From the NCBI GenBank assembly GCA_963754535.1, contig CAVWGG010000021.1:62001-126000 (forward strand): a stretch of DNA of 64,000 bases, in the 5' to 3' direction. Source of the stretch: RPQJ01 sp963754535 (GTDB taxonomy: Bacteria > Pseudomonadota > Gammaproteobacteria > Steroidobacterales > Steroidobacteraceae). Positions 25,881 through 35,920 of this stretch are shown here, in pieces. The translations under genes and the position numbers were made by a program. The notes below the pieces were generated by a model. The model saw only the letters and a list, made by a program, of their open reading frames with translations, searched no databases and was not told the DNA's origin. Positions within the stretch are counted from its first letter, which is position 1; every line of letters starts with the position of its first letter.

Positions 25881-26594
25881 ATGAACCGCGCACAGTTCCT
25901 GCGGCTGCTGTGCGGCGGCCTGGCGACGTCGACGCTGATGCAAGCGTTGCCGCTGCGCGCGCTGGCGGCCACGGAACCCGACTTCGACTTCTGGTTCACG
26001 CGGCTGATGTACGACTCGGGCAACTGGGACGTCGACCAGCGCATGCCGGCAAACCTGATCATGGCGTTGATCGAGTACACGAGCCTGCGGGTGGACCCGA
26101 AGGAGCACGTGCTCGCGCTGGCGGACCCGCGAATGCTCGCCGCGCCGTTCTGCTACCTCGCCGGGCACAAGCTGGTGGAGTTCAACGCCGACGAGCGCCG
26201 CAACTTCGAGCAGTACGTGCGCCGCGGCGGGTTCGTGTTCGTCGACGACTGCAACCATGACATCGACGGGTTGTTCGCGCGCTCCTTCGAGGCTGAAATG
26301 GCCGCCATCTTCGGCGCGTCGGCCCTGCGCCGACTGCGCAACGACCACCCGCTGTATTCAAGCTTCTTCAGGTTCGACGGACCGCCCGCCACCGGGTTCG
26401 AGCTGAACGGCTGGGGCGACGACCTCGTCCACGAGTACCTGCGAGGCATCGAAATCGACGGACGCCTTGGCGTGCTCTACAGCAACAAGGACTACGGCTG
26501 CGAGTGGGACTACGACTGGCGCAACAAGCGCTGGCTGGCCGAGGACAATACGAAGTTCGCCGTCAATATCGCGATCTATGCGTTGACGAGTTGA
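25881..26594 (+). CDS. DUF4159 domain protein, exported
   Basis: The 237-residue protein has a signal peptide (MNRAQFLRLLCGGLATSTLM, ending near ALAATE). The mature part carries the DUF4159 pattern: DFWFTRLMYDSGNWDVD, LADPRMLAAPFCYLAGHKLV, then RRNFEQYVRRGGFVFVDDCN, and HPLYSSFFRF later. DUF4159 resembles an inactive glutamine-amidotransferase-like fold and is regularly found next to MoxR, DUF58 and BatA genes. Its role is unknown. It sits 25 bases after the TldE-like stop and 30 before MoxR. Confidence 0.85.
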   Translation: MNRAQFLRLLCGGLATSTLMQALPLRALAATEPDFDFWFTRLMYDSGNWDVDQRMPANLIMALIEYTSLRVDPKEHVLALADPRMLAAPFCYLAGHKLVEFNADERRNFEQYVRRGGFVFVDDCNHDIDGLFARSFEAEMAAIFGASALRRLRNDHPLYSSFFRFDGPPATGFELNGWGDDLVHEYLRGIEIDGRLGVLYSNKDYGCEWDYDWRNKRWLAEDNTKFAVNIAIYALTS

Positions 26595-26624
26595 CGCGAC
26601 AAGACCCAAGCGGCAGGAGCCGGT

Positions 26625-27623
26625 ATGAACCGAGAAGCGACCGAAGCAGACATCGAAGCGAAACTCGCGCGGCTTGCCACGCTGCGCCGCGCGATTGCGC
26701 AGGCGATCGTGGGGCAGGAGACAGTCGTCGAACAGCTCCTGATCGGATTGCTCGCCGGCGGCCATTGCCTGCTCGAAGGCGTGCCGGGCCTCGGCAAGAC
26801 GTTGCTGGTGCGCTCGCTCGGCCGTGCGCTCGACCTCGAGTTCCGGCGCATCCAGTTCACGCCGGACCTGATGCCGAGCGACATCCTCGGCACCGAGATC
26901 CTCGAGGAAGATCACGGCACCGGTCGCCGTCACTTCAAGTTCCAGCCCGGCCCGGTGTTCACGAACCTGCTGCTCGCCGACGAACTGAATCGCACGCCGC
27001 CCAAGACGCAGGCCGCGCTGCTCGAAGCCATGCAGGAACACACGATCAGTTATGCCGGCGTCACGCGACCCTTGCCCGAGCCGTTTTTCGTGCTCGCGAC
27101 GCAGAATCCGCTGGAGCAGGCTGGCACGTACCCGCTGCCGGAAGCGCAGCTCGATCGTTTTCTCCTGCATGTCCGCGTCGAGTACCCGACGGAAACCGAG
27201 GAACGCGAGATCCTGCTGCAAACGACCGGCGCGCCCGGCGCACAGGTGCCGCAGGTCATGAGTGGCGCGAGCGTGCTCGAGCTGCAGGCGCTGGCTCGCG
27301 AAGTGCACGTCGGCAACGACGTCCTCGACTGGATCAACCGCCTGGTGCGGGCAAGCCGACCCCACGACGGCAGTTCGGCTGAAGTGCGGCAATGGGTCCG
27401 CTGGGGCGCGGGACCGCGCGCAGGACAGTCGCTGGTGCTGGCAGCGAAGGCGCGCGCACTGCTGCACGGCCGCCTCGCAGCCACCCGCGAGGACGTCCGC
27501 GCCCTCGCCGCTCCGGTCATGCGGCACCGCCTGTTGCTGTCCTTCGCAGCGGAAGCCGAACAGAAGAGCGCCGATGACGTGATTGCCGTGCTGCTCGACA
27601 GCGTGCCGTTCCCCGGTGCCTGA
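26625..27623 (+). CDS. MoxR-family AAA+ ATPase
   Basis: This is a 332-residue cytoplasmic AAA+ protein. The Walker A motif is GVPGLGKT (about 52-59), Walker B is LLADELNRTPPKTQAALLEA, and sensor segments are LATQNPLEQAGTYPLPEAQLD and the C-terminal RHRLLLSF region. MoxR proteins act as chaperones for metal insertion or assembly of partner complexes, usually with DUF58 and VWA proteins. Here these follow in the same operon. An upstream GGCAGGAGCC serves as ribosome site for ATG 26625. Confidence 0.93.
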   Translation: MNREATEADIEAKLARLATLRRAIAQAIVGQETVVEQLLIGLLAGGHCLLEGVPGLGKTLLVRSLGRALDLEFRRIQFTPDLMPSDILGTEILEEDHGTGRRHFKFQPGPVFTNLLLADELNRTPPKTQAALLEAMQEHTISYAGVTRPLPEPFFVLATQNPLEQAGTYPLPEAQLDRFLLHVRVEYPTETEEREILLQTTGAPGAQVPQVMSGASVLELQALAREVHVGNDVLDWINRLVRASRPHDGSSAEVRQWVRWGAGPRAGQSLVLAAKARALLHGRLAATREDVRALAAPVMRHRLLLSFAAEAEQKSADDVIAVLLDSVPFPGA

Positions 27624-27627
27624 TCGA

Positions 27628-28548
27628 GTGGCGACCACGAGCACCCCGGAGTTCATTCCGGCTGCCGTTCGAGCCCGGCTGCGCGACCTGCGTCTCGCGG
27701 CACGCAGACCGTCGGTCAGCCACGGGTTCGGCGCACATCACAGTCGCAGCCGCGGCATGGGCCTCGAGTTCTCGCAGTACCGCTCGTACGAGCAGGGCGA
27801 CGATCCGCGCCAGATCGACTGGAAGCTGCATGCGCGGTCAGACCGGTTTTTCGTCCGCGAAGCCGAGCGCGACAGTCCGCTCGAAGTCTATCTTTTGATC
27901 GATGCCACCGCGTCGATGACGCAGGGCGATGCCGCGCGACCGGGATGGTCCAGGCTGGAGGCGGCGAAGGTCGTCGCCGCGTGCGTGATCGAGCTCGCGC
28001 TGCGCCAGGGCGACCGATTCGGCATCGTGACGATCCGCGGCAACGGCGTCGCGATGATCCAGGCGGCGGCTGGCGCCCGCCAGCGCGATCGTTGCCTGTT
28101 GCACCTGCACCGGCTGGAGGCCGCGGGTTCGTGGCCCGGACCGTTGGCGCTGCGTCCGATCGGCGAGCGCATCGGCCCCGGCGCGCTGGTGCTGCTGCTG
28201 AGCGATTGCTTCGACACGGCGAGCATCGAACTGGCAGGGCAGCTCGCGGCCGCCCGGCGCGAAGTACTGACCGTGCAGATACTGACAGCCGAGGAGCGCG
28301 ACTTTCCGTTCGAGGGCGGCTACAGGTTCACGGATCCTGAAACGGGCGACGAACTGCTGGCCGATGGCGTATCCGCGCGTGCAGGATTCCTCGAGCGTTT
28401 CACGGCGGCACGCCGCTCCCTAGCGGCCAGTCTCGCGGCACTGGGCATCCGGCACGTCGAGTTCGTCCTCGATCAGCCACCGGATGCGCCGCTGCGACAG
28501 CTGTTCGGCCCGGCTTCCAGTGCAGGCACCGCGTTGGAGCGGCCATGA
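27628..28548 (+). CDS. DUF58 domain protein (MoxR partner, VWA-like)
   Basis: This is an approximately 306-residue protein. The DUF58 core is clear: RSRGMGLEFSQYRSYEQGDD followed by PRQIDWKLHAR. A VWA-like part follows, with a metal-site-like LLIDATASM. There is no signal peptide. The start is GTG 27628 (MATTSTPEF) or GTG 27616, which would overlap the MoxR stop; neither has a strong ribosome site. DUF58 proteins are obligate MoxR partners in many genomes. Its stop overlaps the next ATG (ATGA). Confidence 0.88.
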   Translation: MATTSTPEFIPAAVRARLRDLRLAARRPSVSHGFGAHHSRSRGMGLEFSQYRSYEQGDDPRQIDWKLHARSDRFFVREAERDSPLEVYLLIDATASMTQGDAARPGWSRLEAAKVVAACVIELALRQGDRFGIVTIRGNGVAMIQAAAGARQRDRCLLHLHRLEAAGSWPGPLALRPIGERIGPGALVLLLSDCFDTASIELAGQLAAARREVLTVQILTAEERDFPFEGGYRFTDPETGDELLADGVSARAGFLERFTAARRSLAASLAALGIRHVEFVLDQPPDAPLRQLFGPASSAGTALERP

Positions 28549-29717
28549 GTCTTGGCCTGCTGCTGCCGTCCGGCCTGCTGGCGCTGTTTGCGCTGCTGGT
28601 GCCGCTGGTGCTGCACCTGACTCGACGCACGGCGCGCCAGCCAACCGTGTTTGCAGCATTGCGCTGGCTGCAGGAATCACAGCGGCCGAAGCGCCGGGTG
28701 CGTTTCGACGAACTCTCGCTGCTCGCGCTGCGGCTGCTGCTGCTGGCGGCGTTGGCCGTGCTGCTCGCTCAGCCCGTGTTATCCGGAATGGCTGGCGGCC
28801 GGGTATGGGTCGTGGTTGCACCCGGCATCGAGCGCACCGAGGCGCGGGCGGCGCTCGACGCACCGGACGCAGCATGGCACTGGCTGGCGCCCGGCTTCCC
28901 ACTGCTCGATCACGGCGTTGCAACAGGCACGCAGCCGACCAGCAGCCTGCTGCGGGAACTCGATGCCACGTTGGCCCACGACACGGCGCTGACCGTGCTG
29001 GTGCCGACACGCCTCGCGGGCCTCGACGCCGAGCGCCCTGCCCTGCGCCGCAAGGTCGACTGGCGGATCGTCGACACGGAGATCTCACCGTCCAGCACTG
29101 CGCCGTCGTCCCCCGTGAACCTCGTCGTGCGTTACGAGTCGGCGGATGACCCCGGCTTGCCCTACCTGCGCGCTGTCGCGGCCACGTGGCATGCCGCTGT
29201 CCCCGCAAGCGCGGACAGCCAGGCGCGAGCCGACATCGCGCCGACGTCGGAACCGCTCGGACCGACCGCCCGTTGGCTGGTGTGGCTCGCGCCCGGCGCC
29301 TTGCCGGCGCATGTACGCGCGTGGATCGAGGCTGGAGGCACGGCCCTGCTGAGCGCGACATCGCAATTTCCGGGAGCCGCCACGGGCATCGCGCTATGGC
29401 GCGACGCGCAGGGTGCGGTCATCGTGCGTGGGCGTGCGCTCGGCAATGGCCGCGTGTTGCAGCTGACACGCGAGTTGGCGCCACACGCGTTGCCGGAGCT
29501 GCTGGATCCTGCCTTTCCAGATCAACTGCGGGCGCTGTTCGAACCGCCCTCGCCACCGCAATCTGCGTTCGCCCGGACGCACGCACCGCGAACCGGCGGA
29601 CCCACACTGCCGCCGGTGCCGCGCCCATTACAGCCCTGGCTCGCACTGCTGGTCGCGCTGCTGTTCCTGCTCGAGCGGTGGCTGGCTACATCGCCGCGCC
29701 GTGAGCGCGCGACGTGA
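28545..29717 (+). CDS. BatA-like membrane protein
   Basis: The 390-residue protein begins with the two-helix BatA N-terminal module: a hydrophobic helix (LLLPSGLLALFALLVPLVLH), then the charged stretch LTRRTARQPTVFAALRWL, then a second helix (LALRLLLLAALAVLLAQPVL). The middle lacks a clear VWA metal site, and the C-terminus has one more helix (WLALLVALLFLLERWL) and a basic end. It is the expected membrane component after DUF58 in this type of operon. Function in the operon is not established. Confidence 0.82.
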   Translation: MSLGLLLPSGLLALFALLVPLVLHLTRRTARQPTVFAALRWLQESQRPKRRVRFDELSLLALRLLLLAALAVLLAQPVLSGMAGGRVWVVVAPGIERTEARAALDAPDAAWHWLAPGFPLLDHGVATGTQPTSSLLRELDATLAHDTALTVLVPTRLAGLDAERPALRRKVDWRIVDTEISPSSTAPSSPVNLVVRYESADDPGLPYLRAVAATWHAAVPASADSQARADIAPTSEPLGPTARWLVWLAPGALPAHVRAWIEAGGTALLSATSQFPGAATGIALWRDAQGAVIVRGRALGNGRVLQLTRELAPHALPELLDPAFPDQLRALFEPPSPPQSAFARTHAPRTGGPTLPPVPRPLQPWLALLVALLFLLERWLATSPRRERAT

Positions 29718-31825
29718 TGGCGAGCAGCATTGTCGGGAGTCTCAGGGCCAGTGCTCGACGCCGGCAGGCCTTGAGCCTGGCTGCGCTGTCGCTCCCCTGG
29801 ATCTTCGCGGCGTGCGCGTTGACATGGCGCGTGGTCGGCGCCGGTGGAGCCACGGCTGTGCTGGTTACCGGAATCATCGCGTTGGCGGTGTTCATCGCGC
29901 GGGCGGCGCAGCGGCTCGACGCAGCGTGGGTGGCACGACAGCTCGATGCTCGCCGTCCGGACCTGGAGGACAGCGCCGGCCTGCTGCTGTCCGCTTCCGG
30001 ATCGATGAGCTCGCTGCAACAGCTGCAGCGGACTCGACTCGAAAGACGCCTTGTCGATTCACCGCCCCCGGACCTCCGTGCCGCCTGGCCCGGTCGCTCA
30101 CTCGCACTGAGCTGGGCGTTCGGCGCTGCAATCACCGCGGCGGCGCTGCTGGCGATGCCGCAACACCGCGCGGCTGCGCCTGACCAACCCCTCGCCCGTC
30201 CAACCTATCCATCCACGCCGGGCAGTCCGCAACTGGTCGAACGACAGCTCGAGATCGTGCCGCCTGCGTACACCGGGTTGCCTGCGCGAATCGAGAACGC
30301 GCTCGACGCCAGGCTGCCCGCAGGTTCGCGGCTGCGCTGGCGCCTGCGCTTCGAACCCCAACCCCGCTCGGTGCAGCTCATCTTTCACGATCAGAGCCAG
30401 GTGACGCTCGTTGCGGCAGACGGCGAGTGGACTGCACAGCGCACGCTCGACCGCTCGGCGTGGTATCGAATCGTGCTGGACGGTGAAGCCTCAGCGCGGG
30501 GAAAGTCGCGTCACCGCCTCGAGGTGATCGACGACCAGCCGCCGTCGATCCGCGTCGTGGCTCCCGCGCAGAACGTGACGCTGCACGACGCCGGCCAGCA
30601 ACGGTGGTCGCTGCAGTTCGAGGCGAGCGACGACTACGGCCTCGGGGCGGCGCGCCTGCACGTCACGCTCGCCCAAGGCGGCGGCGAGAACGTCGCCGTG
30701 ACGGAGCGCGTGCTGCTGATGCGCGGCGAGGGTGACCGCCGGCAGCGGCGGTACTCGCATCGCCTGGACCTTGCGCCACTGGGACTCGCGGCCGGCGACG
30801 ACGTCATCGTCCGCATGAGCGTGCTCGACACTCGCAGCCCGGCGCCGAATGAAGCGCGCAGTGCAAGCGTGATCCTGAGATGGCCGCCCGGGAGCGGCGA
30901 GGAACCCACCGGCATGGAAGGCATGGTGCGGAAGACACTGCCCGCGTACTTCCGCAGCCAGCGCCAGGTGATCATCGACACCGAGGCGTTGGTCGCTGAG
31001 CGGGCCAGGCTCGCCGCCGCGCGCTTCGCCAGCCGGTCCGACGAGATCGGCATGGACCAGCGCCTGTTGCGGCTGCGGTATGGCCAGTTCCTCGGCGAGG
31101 AAGCTGAAGACGTGGGCGATGCTGCGGATCACGAGCACGACGCAGAGACGGCCGATGCGCAAAGCGCCTCACCGACCGAGGTGCTCGAGCAATTCGGGCA
31201 TACGCACGACATACCGGAAGCCGCCACGCTGCTCGATCGTGAAACGCGCGAGCTGCTCCGGGCCGCACTGAACGAAATGTGGCAGGCCGAACTGCACCTG
31301 CGACAGGGACAGCCTGCGCGTGCCCTGCCTTACGAATACCGCGCGCTCGACCGCATCAAGCAGGTGCAACAGGCCACCCGGATCTATCTCGCGCGCGTGG
31401 GACTCGAGCTGCCGCCGATCGATGAGAACCGGCGGCTCGCGGGTGACGCGAGTGGCGTGCGAAACCGTGGCGACGCGTTGGCCGTGTCCTCGAACGATTA
31501 CGCACTGGTCGCGGAGTGGTGGCAGAAGCTTGGCGAATCTTCACTCTCCCGCGACGGCATGACGGCGAAGCTGCCGGTTTCGGACCTGGATTCGCTGGCC
31601 GGCTGGATCCGCGCCAGGGAAGCGCAGTTGCCGCAGGCCATGGAAATGCTCGTCGCCATCGACGCACTGAACAATGAACCGCAGTGCGACGCCTGCAGGC
31701 AGCAGCTCCGGGCCCTGCTGTGGACCTTGCTGCCGCAACCGGCCACGGCGCCCGGCACGCGACCGACGGCAGGCCCGTCAGGCACAACCTACCTCGATGC
31801 CTTGCAGTCCGAGGCACGCCCATGA
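29717..31825 (+). CDS. DUF4175-like membrane protein
   Basis: The 702-residue protein starts with two or three hydrophobic helices (about 18-60 and 105-130) followed by a large extracytoplasmic region. That region has Ig-like strands (QLEIVPPAYTGLP and DQPPSIRVVAPAQN) and a helical C-terminal part. The order and the sequence 'PP.YTG.P' resemble DUF4175 proteins that accompany MoxR/BatA operons. ATG 29717 overlaps the preceding stop by one base (TGATG). An acidic stretch (residues about 463-485, EEAEDVGDAADHEHDAETAD) could bind cations. Function unknown. Confidence 0.75.
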   Translation: MASSIVGSLRASARRRQALSLAALSLPWIFAACALTWRVVGAGGATAVLVTGIIALAVFIARAAQRLDAAWVARQLDARRPDLEDSAGLLLSASGSMSSLQQLQRTRLERRLVDSPPPDLRAAWPGRSLALSWAFGAAITAAALLAMPQHRAAAPDQPLARPTYPSTPGSPQLVERQLEIVPPAYTGLPARIENALDARLPAGSRLRWRLRFEPQPRSVQLIFHDQSQVTLVAADGEWTAQRTLDRSAWYRIVLDGEASARGKSRHRLEVIDDQPPSIRVVAPAQNVTLHDAGQQRWSLQFEASDDYGLGAARLHVTLAQGGGENVAVTERVLLMRGEGDRRQRRYSHRLDLAPLGLAAGDDVIVRMSVLDTRSPAPNEARSASVILRWPPGSGEEPTGMEGMVRKTLPAYFRSQRQVIIDTEALVAERARLAAARFASRSDEIGMDQRLLRLRYGQFLGEEAEDVGDAADHEHDAETADAQSASPTEVLEQFGHTHDIPEAATLLDRETRELLRAALNEMWQAELHLRQGQPARALPYEYRALDRIKQVQQATRIYLARVGLELPPIDENRRLAGDASGVRNRGDALAVSSNDYALVAEWWQKLGESSLSRDGMTAKLPVSDLDSLAGWIRAREAQLPQAMEMLVAIDALNNEPQCDACRQQLRALLWTLLPQPATAPGTRPTAGPSGTTYLDALQSEARP

Positions 31826-33561
31826 GTGCTGCCATCCTGTGTGGCGCAGTGCTTGCGCTAGCCGTGATCGTCGGCAGCGCGCGGCTCCTGTGGCAAGCCC
31901 GGCAGGCCGCAGCGAACGTGCGGCCCCGGGCATGGCGCACGGGTCTCCTGCTGTCGGGACAGGCGGTCGCGGCCATCCTGCTCTACCTCGCGATGTTCCC
32001 GCCGCAGGTGCGTAAGACTGCCGAGGTCATGACCGTCATCACGGTGAATGCTTCACCCGCGCAGCTTGCTCGGATCGAACCCGGGACACGCATCGTGGCG
32101 CTCGCGGATGCACCGGTGATCGCTGCAGCCGAACGCACTCCGGACCTGGCGACGGCATTGCGTCGTCATCCGTCGACCACGCGCCTGAAGGTCATCGGCG
32201 CCGGGCTGTCGCCGCGTGACCTGGAAAGCGCCACAGGGTTGAGCATCGAGTTCGACCCCGCGCCGCTGCCGCGCGGCCTGGTCGAGTTATGGTTCCCTCG
32301 GCGCGTGCCGAGCGGCGCGTCGTGGCGCATCACCGGCGCGGTCAACGCGGTTCCCCGGGGCAGCGTGGAACTGCTGGATCCGTCTGCACGCCGGGTGGCC
32401 CGTGCGCCACTGGCAACCGACGGTCGCTTCATCCTGCAGGCCGAGGCCCGCACACCCGGCCGCGCGCACTTCCGCTTGCGCGTCATCGATGACACACAAC
32501 GCGTGGTCGAGGACGTCGACGTACCGCTGCTGGTCATGGCCGCGCCGCCGTTGCGCGTGCTCGTGCTGTCCGGCGCGCCGGCCCCGGAACTCAAGTACCT
32601 GCGTCGCTGGGCGCTGGATGCGGGGGTCGAGTTGCGGAGCGAGATCTTCGTCCGTCCCGACGTGCGGCTGCTTAGATCCAGCGCATCGCTGACGCCGGAC
32701 GCCCTGCGCGAACTGGACCTCGCGGTGCTCGACGAACGCGCGTGGCGATCGCTGGGAACCGCAGGGAGGAGGCATCTCGCGGAGGCGCTGCGCGACGGTC
32801 TCGGTGTCGTGATCCGCCTCACCGGCACGCTGACACCGAGTGAACGCGACGAACTGCAGGCACTGGGTTTCGACGTGCGCGGCGCCGATCTGCCGCGCAC
32901 CACGCGACTCGCCGACGTGCCGACCGCACTGACGCGACGACCACTGCAGGTCGCGTCGCGCGACGGCGTACCGCTGCTGCGCAACGATCGCGGCGAACCG
33001 CTGGCCCTGTGGCGTGCCGAGGGGCGGGGGCGTGTTGCGCTCTGGTGGCTGAGCGACAGTTTCCGTCTTGCACTCGACGGCTCGGCCGCAGCCTACGGCG
33101 CCCTCTGGAGCCAGGCGCTCACTACGGTGGCGCGAGCAAGCGACCACCGTGAGCCCGCGTTTGCGGATACAGCGTCGCGCGTCGACCGGAGACAGGTCAT
33201 TTGCGCAGTTGACGCAGACGCGCGCGTGCAGCGGCCCGATGATGGCAGGAGCATTCCGCTGCTCCGTGACGTATCGGGCTGCGCAGCGTATTGGCCCGAG
33301 GCCGCAGGCTGGCACGTGTTGAGCACGGGCGGCGGCGACTGGCCGTTCTACGTGCGGGCCGCCGACGAGGCCGCCGCCCTCGAGGCGGGTGACTTCCGCG
33401 CTGCCACGGCGGCATACACAGCGAACCGCACGCAACCCGAAGGCACGTCCGCAACCGACGGGGTTCCGGGGTCGCCGTGGCCATACCTGCTGGCATGCCT
33501 CGCCGCCCTGGGCGGGACGTGGTGGCTGGAACGGTCGAAGGCCGGACGCCGCCTCGCTTAG
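31822..33561 (+). CDS. large membrane protein of the MoxR operon, function unknown
   Basis: This is a 579-residue protein. ATG 31822 overlaps the previous stop (ATGA); the frame is open upstream but without homology. It has two N-terminal membrane helices (about 5-25 and 42-62), a long extracytoplasmic middle, and a C-terminal helix (WPYLLACLAALGGTWWLER). The segment PLRVLVLSGAPAPELKYLRR followed by DLAVLDERAW resembles the amidotransferase-like fold of BatA/BatB-associated proteins. It is the last gene of the operon and meets the TonB receptor tail-to-tail with a 37-base gap. Confidence 0.7.
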   Translation: MSAAILCGAVLALAVIVGSARLLWQARQAAANVRPRAWRTGLLLSGQAVAAILLYLAMFPPQVRKTAEVMTVITVNASPAQLARIEPGTRIVALADAPVIAAAERTPDLATALRRHPSTTRLKVIGAGLSPRDLESATGLSIEFDPAPLPRGLVELWFPRRVPSGASWRITGAVNAVPRGSVELLDPSARRVARAPLATDGRFILQAEARTPGRAHFRLRVIDDTQRVVEDVDVPLLVMAAPPLRVLVLSGAPAPELKYLRRWALDAGVELRSEIFVRPDVRLLRSSASLTPDALRELDLAVLDERAWRSLGTAGRRHLAEALRDGLGVVIRLTGTLTPSERDELQALGFDVRGADLPRTTRLADVPTALTRRPLQVASRDGVPLLRNDRGEPLALWRAEGRGRVALWWLSDSFRLALDGSAAAYGALWSQALTTVARASDHREPAFADTASRVDRRQVICAVDADARVQRPDDGRSIPLLRDVSGCAAYWPEAAGWHVLSTGGGDWPFYVRAADEAAALEAGDFRAATAAYTANRTQPEGTSATDGVPGSPWPYLLACLAALGGTWWLERSKAGRRLA

Positions 33562-33598
33562 GAGCGTCCCTCGCGGGTGGCACGATGCGTTCAGCCGA

Positions 33599-35863
33599 TC
33601 AGAACGCAATCCTCACGCCCGCGAGCCAGCTGCGCGGTGCACCGGGCCGCGCTCCCGCGGGCCGGAAGGCGACGTTGTATTCCTCGTCGGTCAGATTCGT
33701 GAGGCTTGCGAAGAGGCTCGCCTGCGACGTCAGGTCGAACTCGGCCGACAAGTCCAGCAGCGTGCGGCTGTCGATGCGGTCGTTCGCCGGAATGGCGCCC
33801 GTGCCCGCCTCCGCACGCGTCTCGTCGACGTAGTTCAGCGTCAGGAACGTCCGCCAGCGGTCGGCTTCGATGCCGGCGTTCAGCGTGAGCTGGTGCTCCG
33901 GCATCAGCGGCATTTCATCGCCCTTCTGCACGTCGCCCCACTCTTCGAAACTGCTCTGGAAGCTGCTGCCGAACTCACCCTCGGTCCAGGTGTAGACCGC
34001 CGAGAGCGGCAACGACCAGCCGCTGCCCAGTGCCGCGCCCGCGTCCCACGCCGCGACGAACTCCAGGCCGTGCACGCTGGCTTCGCCACCTTCGTACTGG
34101 TCGCCAATTTCGCAGTCGCCGCCGGTGGACGCCGTGCACGTGCCAATCAGGTTGTCGTAATCGACGAAGAACCCCATGGCCTCGAGCGAGGCCGCCCCAC
34201 GGTCGAGGCGAAAGCCGACCTCGTAGTTCCAGGATTCTTCCGCGTCGGCGTCCGATCCCGGTGCCGGGTTGACGAACCCACGATGAATTCCTGCCACCAG
34301 CTTGAGGTCGTCCCGCAGCGCATAGGTACCGCCGATGCCCGGCAGCAGCACATCGACGGTGTTGCGAACGACCGCCGGGTCGCCGTTGCGACCGGGATCG
34401 GCGGTGCCGTAGTTGGTGCGGGTGAGTTCGATCGTTTCGTAGCGCAGTCCAGGCGTTACGGTGAACTGGTTCCAATCGATGGTGTCGCGCACGAAGAATG
34501 ACCAGGCCTCTGCCTCGCCGATTCGATTGTCCTGCGTTCCCGGCGCGCCGGCTGCGGTCAGCACCATGCGGCCATCGACCATCTGGTAGCGATCGTCGTT
34601 CTGGAAACGATCTTCCTCGTCGCGGTGGTAACGCACGGAAGCTTCGACCTGGTGCGCGACGTCGCCGGTGTCGAACTCATAGCCCAGCACGGACTGCAGG
34701 CCAGTCGCGTAGTACTCGCGGGAGTTGTTGCGCACCCGCAGCGCGCCCACGGCGCTCGACGTGCCGGGCGTGCCGACGATGGCGGCGAATTCGGTCGCGT
34801 AACGAGTGGGGTCCTCGAGGACGGCGCTCAGGCTGGTATAGCCCGTATTCGCGGCGTTGCGCACGTCGTTGAGCTTGTACCAGGCGCGCTCGGTCCTGGT
34901 GTAGTAAGCCAGCGTCGTCAGGTCGACCTGGCCGGTGAAGTCGATGCGATGCGTGGCCTGGTACGTCCAGTGCTCGACGTTCAACTCGTCGACCTGGCTG
35001 CCGCGATAGCGCCGGTAGGGGTCGGCGCGAAAGTCGTCGAGCGTGAGGCCGACGTAGGTCTCGTCCGAGTTTTCATCCGAGTACTGCAACTTGAGTTCGA
35101 GCGACTGCGGACGCTCCGCTCCCGCCTTCGAGCCCAGCGACACTTTCGCCACGTAGTCCTGGATCTCGAAACCCGTGTCGCCGCCGGAGTCGAGCTCCTT
35201 GAAGCCCGACGAACGTTCCTGCAGCGTTTCCAGGCTGAGCCCAACGTCAAGGCCCTGCGCCGTCTCGATGTGGCCGCCGACCAATCCATGGGCGCGATAG
35301 GTGTCGAAATCACCGCCGAGCAACTCGAGCTTGCCGCCGAGGGTCGCGTCGGGAATCGGCGTCGAATACAGGCCGATCGCGCCCGCGACCGTCTGCGGAC
35401 CGTACTTGATCGCGGACGGGCCCTTGCTGACCTCCACTCCCGCGATGCGCGGCATGCGTGGAAAGTAATAGGCGGCAGGCGCCGCATACGGAGCCGGTGC
35501 GATCAGCACGCCGTCTTCCATCACCGCGATCTTGGTGTTGCGATCGGTGCCCGAACCGCGGATACCGATGCTCGGACGGATGCCGAAGCCCTCTTCCTCG
35601 ACGATGTTCAGGCCCGGCACCTGGCGCAGTACCCGGTTCACGTCGCCGTAGGAATGCTCGTCGAGCTGGGCCGAGTCGATGAACGCCACCGATCCGCCGA
35701 CCGCAGCCGCGTCGATCCGCCTGGCGCTGACCACAATCCGTTCGAGTGCCGAGACCGCTTCGGTGGCATCTGCTGCCGCATCTTCGGCCGCGGCAGCCGC
35801 AGCACTGGCCGCCAGGATCATCGCAAGCGCGGTCCGCAGCGCGGTATTCACGTTCGTTGTCAT
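33599..35863 (-). CDS. TonB-dependent outer-membrane siderophore/ferric-citrate-type receptor
   Basis: This is a 754-residue receptor with a Sec signal (about 1-26). A TonB-box-like ERIVVSARR lies near residue 42. The plug domain follows with GLNIVEEEGFGIRPSIGIRG and the KGPSAIKYGP motif. The beta-barrel ends in GVRIAF with the terminal Phe typical of outer-membrane proteins. The plug is FecA-like. Iron control is supported by a Fur box placed inside its promoter (35921-35949), so an iron chelate is the probable substrate. It is transcribed divergently from katG. Confidence 0.9.
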   Translation of the reverse strand: MTTNVNTALRTALAMILAASAAAAAAEDAAADATEAVSALERIVVSARRIDAAAVGGSVAFIDSAQLDEHSYGDVNRVLRQVPGLNIVEEEGFGIRPSIGIRGSGTDRNTKIAVMEDGVLIAPAPYAAPAAYYFPRMPRIAGVEVSKGPSAIKYGPQTVAGAIGLYSTPIPDATLGGKLELLGGDFDTYRAHGLVGGHIETAQGLDVGLSLETLQERSSGFKELDSGGDTGFEIQDYVAKVSLGSKAGAERPQSLELKLQYSDENSDETYVGLTLDDFRADPYRRYRGSQVDELNVEHWTYQATHRIDFTGQVDLTTLAYYTRTERAWYKLNDVRNAANTGYTSLSAVLEDPTRYATEFAAIVGTPGTSSAVGALRVRNNSREYYATGLQSVLGYEFDTGDVAHQVEASVRYHRDEEDRFQNDDRYQMVDGRMVLTAAGAPGTQDNRIGEAEAWSFFVRDTIDWNQFTVTPGLRYETIELTRTNYGTADPGRNGDPAVVRNTVDVLLPGIGGTYALRDDLKLVAGIHRGFVNPAPGSDADAEESWNYEVGFRLDRGAASLEAMGFFVDYDNLIGTCTASTGGDCEIGDQYEGGEASVHGLEFVAAWDAGAALGSGWSLPLSAVYTWTEGEFGSSFQSSFEEWGDVQKGDEMPLMPEHQLTLNAGIEADRWRTFLTLNYVDETRAEAGTGAIPANDRIDSRTLLDLSAEFDLTSQASLFASLTNLTDEEYNVAFRPAGARPGAPRSWLAGVRIAF

Positions 35864-35920
35864 TGAAAAGGCCCCTTGCCGTCATGTGTTCCGGACGGTC
35901 GGCGCGTCCAACAAGGGCGT

